Source of the DNA: Sulfopaludibacter sp035606355
GTDB taxonomy: Bacteria > Acidobacteriota > Terriglobia > Bryobacterales > Bryobacteraceae
DNA length: 64,000 nucleotides
NCBI GenBank assembly: GCA_035606355.1
Contig: DATNFO010000008.1
Span: 1 to 64,000 of the forward strand
Direction: 5' to 3'
The position numbers and the translations under genes were made by a program. The notes beneath the pieces are model-generated. The model searched no databases. It was not told where the DNA came from and saw only the letters and a program-made list of their open reading frames with translations. Position 1 is the stretch's first letter. The number at the start of each line of letters is the position of its first letter. This document shows positions 60,279-64,000 of this stretch, piece after piece.

Positions 60279-62762
60279 ATGCGGACCGTCTTCCTACTGC
60301 TCGCGCCTCTTGCCGCACTTGCGGCCGGACCTGTCTATGTCCGCGAGTCGCCGGACGCCGTCACCATCGGCAACGACTCTCTCGAGCGAACCATCTCGCT
60401 CGCTCCGGGCGCTACCGGCACCATGAGCTTCCTCAATAAAGTTTCCGGCCGCTCTTACGCCCTTCGCGGACCGGAATTCGAGCTCCGCCTGATTAACGAG
60501 CGCGTGGGCTACAATTTCGGCAACGAAAACCCGATCTCTATCACCAATCGCGGACTGCGCGCACCCACGCACAAAACCGAAGACGCGCCCAACGGCGGCA
60601 AACGCGTCGTCATCCAATTCGCGCAGGCCCACGGAATCGAGCTACAGATCACCTATGAGTTGCAGCCCAATGACTTCTACACGCGTCAGTGGCTGCACGT
60701 CTCCAAGCCGCGCGAAGGCACTTACTTCATCGACTGGGTGAGCGTCGCGCGCAACGAGTGGGGAGTGCCGCGCTTTACCCTCGGCGGGTTCGGACAACCC
60801 GTCTTCGGCGAAGACATTTTCCTTGGCCTCGAATATCCCACAGGCATCAATGAAGCCGCCGGACCGGAAGCGAACCTCGGCCGCTACGTCGGCATGAACA
60901 TCCCCGCGGAAGGCTACACCACCGACACTGCCGTGATCGGCGTTGCGCCCGCGGGTGCTGTCCACGAGCGTTTCCTCGACTATGTCTCGCGCATACGCGT
61001 CGCGCCTGTTCGTCCGTATCTTCTATACAACACCTGGTATGACCTGCAGCGTCTCGCGATGAACGGGCAAAACACCGTCGCGCGCGTTCCGCAGCTCACT
61101 TCCCTTCTCGCCAAATTCAACCTGCACCTCGATTCCTTCGTTCTGGACGATGGCTGGGATGACATGCACAAGCTCTGGGCCATCGATCCGCAGCGTTTCC
61201 CGAACGGCTTTCGCGATCTTTCCGCGGCGCTCAGGCAGGCCGGCACGAATCTGGGAATCTGGTTCGGACCCATCGGCGGCTATGACCAGCGGCAAGTGCG
61301 CATCGCCACCGGCCGCGCGGAGAATATGGAGGTCACCTCCAACGGGCAATACCTCTGCATCGCCGGCCGCAACTATTCGAGCCTGCTCGCCGGCGCCATG
61401 CTGCGCTATCAGAGAGAATACGGCATCAACTATTACAAGCTGGACGGCATCCCGTTCGGCTGCAACGAACCGGACCACGGGCACCCGACCGGCATCTATT
61501 CGCGCGAAGCCGACGCGCGCGTCTTCATCGGCATGCTGCAGCATTTGCGCGAGCAGGATCCGAAAGTGTTCCTCAACATCACCACCAGCATCTGGTTGAG
61601 CCCGTGGTGGCTGCGCTATGCCGATACGGTGTGGATGGGCGGCGGCGATTCCGGTTACCTGCCCACCGTGCCCACCCTTGCGCCGCGCCAGAGCGCGGTC
61701 AGTTACCGCGATTCCGTGCTGTACTCCGATTTCGTCACGCACCAGGCGCAGTTCCCCATCTCTTCCCTGATGACCCACGGCATCATCAAAGGCAAGTACA
61801 ACATGCTCGGCGGGAACAAGGAATCCATCGACGATTTTCGCGATGAGGTGGTGCACTACTACTCCGTCGGCAACATGATGTATGAGCTGTACATCTCGCC
61901 CGACATTCTTTCTCCTGAGGAAATCGACGCGCTCGGCAACACCACCAAATGGGCGGAAGCCAATGCGCATCCGCTGCTCGACAACTCGACGCTCATCCTC
62001 GGCGACCCTGCGCAGCGCGAGCCCTATGGATACGTGCACTCGTCGCCGGAGAAGACGATAGTCACCTTGCGCAATCCGTTCGTCCGCCCCCGCACGGTCA
62101 CGCTGAGTCTGGATGCGAAGAATGGGTTCGCCAAGACAGACCGTCCGCAGACCATCGAGACGATTTATCCGTATCGCGAATCGCGGCCCGGAACGGTGAA
62201 ATTCGGCGATGCGATTTCCGTGGACCTGGGCGCTTACGAGCAGATCGTGCTCGAAATCCAGCCCGCCGCTGCGCAGCAATTTCGCATGGAGGGAAAGCGC
62301 TACTCGGCCGCGGGCCCGAACTCGGTTCGCGTTTACTCCGAAACCGAGAACGCGCCGGCCATCACCTTTTCCGCGCCCCAGGTGGATGAGCGCACGATAG
62401 CGGTTCAGGTGCACGTTCCGCCGCAATTTCAGCAGACACGCTTCGCCGTGCTGCTGGAGCCGGATAAAGAAATTCGCAACGTGAAAGCGACCGGCAGCGA
62501 TAACGGAAAACCCGCGGCCGTCCTGACCGAAAACGGCGGCCGCGGACTGTGGCACTGGTTCTGGATCGAGCTCGCGCCCGGAGATCACGACGTTCGGCTC
62601 GCGATCGATGCAGCGCCGGGACATCTCTCGGGCTGGGTTCTGGCGAAGGAGAAACTGAGCTCCCGCGAAATCGCCGCAACGGGCGCTCTACCGCAAGATC
62701 TGCTGCCCGTAAGCACGGACATGCGGCGAGTGACCGTGGCCCTGTTCGATAAAACCAGATAA
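60279..62762 (+). CDS. Secreted clan GH-D-like glycoside hydrolase (alpha-galactosidase-like, GH36 type)
   Basis: The 827-residue protein has a signal peptide (1-16), a beta-sandwich supersandwich domain (to about 245), a TIM barrel (about 247-590) and C-terminal beta domains. Barrel motifs are YNTWYDL, DDGWDD (290-295), YYKLDG (nucleophile candidate Asp 389) and WMGGGDSGY. The pattern matches GH36/GH27-like enzymes with a retaining alpha-glycosidase mechanism, but the exact family is uncertain. It ends 8 nt before the stop of the convergent esterase gene. Sugar specificity is unknown. Confidence 0.75.
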   Translation: MRTVFLLLAPLAALAAGPVYVRESPDAVTIGNDSLERTISLAPGATGTMSFLNKVSGRSYALRGPEFELRLINERVGYNFGNENPISITNRGLRAPTHKTEDAPNGGKRVVIQFAQAHGIELQITYELQPNDFYTRQWLHVSKPREGTYFIDWVSVARNEWGVPRFTLGGFGQPVFGEDIFLGLEYPTGINEAAGPEANLGRYVGMNIPAEGYTTDTAVIGVAPAGAVHERFLDYVSRIRVAPVRPYLLYNTWYDLQRLAMNGQNTVARVPQLTSLLAKFNLHLDSFVLDDGWDDMHKLWAIDPQRFPNGFRDLSAALRQAGTNLGIWFGPIGGYDQRQVRIATGRAENMEVTSNGQYLCIAGRNYSSLLAGAMLRYQREYGINYYKLDGIPFGCNEPDHGHPTGIYSREADARVFIGMLQHLREQDPKVFLNITTSIWLSPWWLRYADTVWMGGGDSGYLPTVPTLAPRQSAVSYRDSVLYSDFVTHQAQFPISSLMTHGIIKGKYNMLGGNKESIDDFRDEVVHYYSVGNMMYELYISPDILSPEEIDALGNTTKWAEANAHPLLDNSTLILGDPAQREPYGYVHSSPEKTIVTLRNPFVRPRTVTLSLDAKNGFAKTDRPQTIETIYPYRESRPGTVKFGDAISVDLGAYEQIVLEIQPAAAQQFRMEGKRYSAAGPNSVRVYSETENAPAITFSAPQVDERTIAVQVHVPPQFQQTRFAVLLEPDKEIRNVKATGSDNGKPAAVLTENGGRGLWHWFWIELAPGDHDVRLAIDAAPGHLSGWVLAKEKLSSREIAATGALPQDLLPVSTDMRRVTVALFDKTR

Positions 62763-62770
62763 CGCCCGTT

Positions 62771-63637
62771 CTATCGCAGCAGCCCCCTCACTCTCAGCCA
62801 GTCCGCCAATCTTGCCGGCCAGGAAGAGAGCGCTTCATCAGTCGGCGCGAGGCCTACTCCGTGCGGACCGTGTTCGTAGATGTGCATCTCGGCGGGAACG
62901 CCGGCTTTCTTCAGCGCGGAGTAGAACAGGATGGAGTTCTCCACCGGAACGGTGCCATCGTCGCTCGTGTGGAAGAGGAACGTCGGTGGGGTTTGCGCAT
63001 TCACCTGCAGCTCGTTCGAGAGCAACTCGACGAGCTTGGGGTCCGGATTGTCTCCCAGCAGCGCTCGCTCGGAACCGCGGTGTGCGAATTGACCGAACGA
63101 AATCACGGGGTAGCAGAGCACCAGGAAATCGGGGCGGCTGCTCATGCGGTCGATCGGGTCGGCCGCGGATGCGCTCCCTGCATCGTAATGCGTTCCCGCG
63201 GTGGATGCCAGATGGCCGCCGGCCGAGAAGCCCATGATCCCGACGCGGTCCGGCTTGATGTGATACTCGTCCGCCCGCGCCCGCACTTTACGAATCGCCC
63301 GCTGCGCATCGCCGAGTTCGATGGGATGCCGGTACTTCGGGCCGAGCCGGTATTTCAGAACGAATGCGGACACGCCGAGCGAGTTGAGCCACCGCGCGAC
63401 ATCCGTGCCCTCCTTCTCCATCGCAAGGTGAAGATAGCCGCCGCCGGGGGCGACCACCACGGCGGTGCCCGTGGAACGCGCCGCCGGCACTACGAAAGGA
63501 GTCAGCGTCGGAATATCGTCGTCCGCGGTGCCCTGCGCGCCCGGTGCGCCGTTCGGCCACAAAGGCTCCGGTTGCGGACCGCGCGGTTGAGCCGCGAGCG
63601 CGCCTGCCAGCGCCAGGGAAAGGAAGAGAGTTCTCAT
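62771..63637 (-). CDS. Secreted alpha/beta-hydrolase, acetyl-esterase/xylanase-associated type
   Basis: The 288-residue protein has a signal peptide (MRTLFLSLALAGALAAQ), oxyanion-forming GGGYLH after VVVAPGG, the nucleophile elbow GFSAGGH, and Asp and His candidates in TSDDGTVP and HGPHGVG. It fits the acetylxylan/carbohydrate esterase-like group (BD-FAE/Aes type). It lies next to the glycosidase gene in convergent order, fitting a polysaccharide-degradation theme. Substrate is not proved. Confidence 0.88.
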   Translation of the reverse strand: MRTLFLSLALAGALAAQPRGPQPEPLWPNGAPGAQGTADDDIPTLTPFVVPAARSTGTAVVVAPGGGYLHLAMEKEGTDVARWLNSLGVSAFVLKYRLGPKYRHPIELGDAQRAIRKVRARADEYHIKPDRVGIMGFSAGGHLASTAGTHYDAGSASAADPIDRMSSRPDFLVLCYPVISFGQFAHRGSERALLGDNPDPKLVELLSNELQVNAQTPPTFLFHTSDDGTVPVENSILFYSALKKAGVPAEMHIYEHGPHGVGLAPTDEALSSWPARLADWLRVRGLLR

Positions 63638-63643
63638 AGCCCT

Positions 63644-64000
63644 TTAACTTATCACTCGAACATCGCCCTTGCCCCAGACCGTCTGGCGTCCGACGCCGAC
63701 CCAATGCGCGGCTCGCAGCCAGGGCAGAAATTCGTCCAGTTCGCCCTCATACGCGGCCTCGCCGACGAATCCTCCGAGCGGATGCACCTGGCCCGTGCGG
63801 CGGCTGCGGCGCTCGGCGAATTCATAATGCAGCTCGGAGTGCAGGAGGCGAATTTCCCGCGCGCGGTCACCGGAGTGCGAGAAGTCGATTTTCAGCGATC
63901 CACCGCCATAAAGCGCGCTCAGGTTTGACATACGCTCGCGCAAGCGGCCGAACAGAATCGCGAAATCCGGCTGCAGCGCCGTGCGGCCGTCGTGCTTCAA
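63644..64000 (-). CDS. cas6: Cas6-like CRISPR RNA endoribonuclease, C-terminal part, cut by the right edge
   Basis: The 118 visible residues match the C-terminal RAMP half of the Cas6 family: SLKIDFSHSGDRAREI, LGGFVGEAAYEGEL followed by LPWLRAAHWVGVGRQTVWG, a Gly-rich beta-hairpin like the characteristic Cas6 C-terminal glycine loop. Cas6 cuts pre-crRNA within repeats. Its N-terminal part, catalytic His and any further cas genes or array lie outside the window. No array is visible inside it. A different RAMP subtype cannot be excluded. Confidence 0.65.
   Translation of the reverse strand: MKHDGRTALQPDFAILFGRLRERMSNLSALYGGGSLKIDFSHSGDRAREIRLLHSELHYEFAERRSRRTGQVHPLGGFVGEAAYEGELDEFLPWLRAAHWVGVGRQTVWGKGDVRVIS

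Noticed and set aside
1..64000. tRNA, rRNA or riboswitch genes
   Set aside because: No intergenic region shows a cloverleaf with a TTCGA loop, a 16S/23S anchor sequence or a known riboswitch core such as that for TPP, SAM or cobalamin.

Overview
The window is about 62% GC, densely coded and free of rRNA or tRNA genes. I infer an Acidobacteriota genome, most like the Bryobacterales/Solibacter group. The grounds are gene content (pyruvate carboxylase, many secreted carbohydrate-active enzymes, a PEP-CTERM protein, many short secreted proteins, an Npt-like transporter fused to HEAT repeats) and palindromic intergenic repeats. No single marker proves this.

Layout. 1-344: left-edge gene remnant and a dispersed repeat. 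345-3054 (minus): homoserine dehydrogenase, an exported methyltransferase and a DsbA-like protein in one operon. 3108-8035 (plus): two secreted proteins, a class I methyltransferase overlapping an alkyltransferase-like (ATL) DNA repair protein, and a YbiT-type ABC-F ATPase. 8032-20083 (minus): a long co-directional run holding GH28 glycosidase, pyruvate carboxylase, TolC-like channel, valS, nadC, birA, coaX and an unknown protein; several junctions are 4-nt overlaps. BirA could biotinylate the pyruvate carboxylase of the same cluster. 20326-24418: membrane acyltransferase-like protein, uvrB, DsbA-like protein.

24462-30328 is a signalling locus: an Npt-like transporter with HEAT repeats, a degenerate cyclic-nucleotide-binding domain, a soluble histidine kinase and a single-domain response regulator, mostly joined by 4-nt overlaps, with a divergent membrane histidine kinase. 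30478-34558 is a three-gene overlapping operon for an Omp85-like barrel, an exported protein with PI3/4-kinase-like motifs, and a purple acid phosphatase-like enzyme. These two loci are the best candidates for undescribed systems.

34667-43646: CsbD, a tandem pair of Gly-rich Spy-like proteins, alginate lyase-like protein, PEP-CTERM protein, lytic transglycosylase, SDR enzyme and a ClpB-D2-like single AAA+ protein with a clear terminator. 43659-56476: NarL/NarX-type two-component pair, MFS-spermidine synthase fusion, two TPR proteins, DUF72, DUF4112, diguanylate cyclase, YmdB-like phosphodiesterase, a bacterial deoxyhypusine synthase-like enzyme and an amino-acid permease. 56501-64000: a tiny basic protein, PcrA/UvrD helicase, TPR protein, clan GH-D-like glycosidase, esterase, and a Cas6-like gene cut by the right edge.

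At least three intergenic repeat families occur: composite palindromes built on ACCGGTCTCC or on an ACAGGAA/TTCCTGT hairpin, a roughly 55-bp giant stem (14955-15076), and a GGGAGCGGTAAA family found at both ends of the window.
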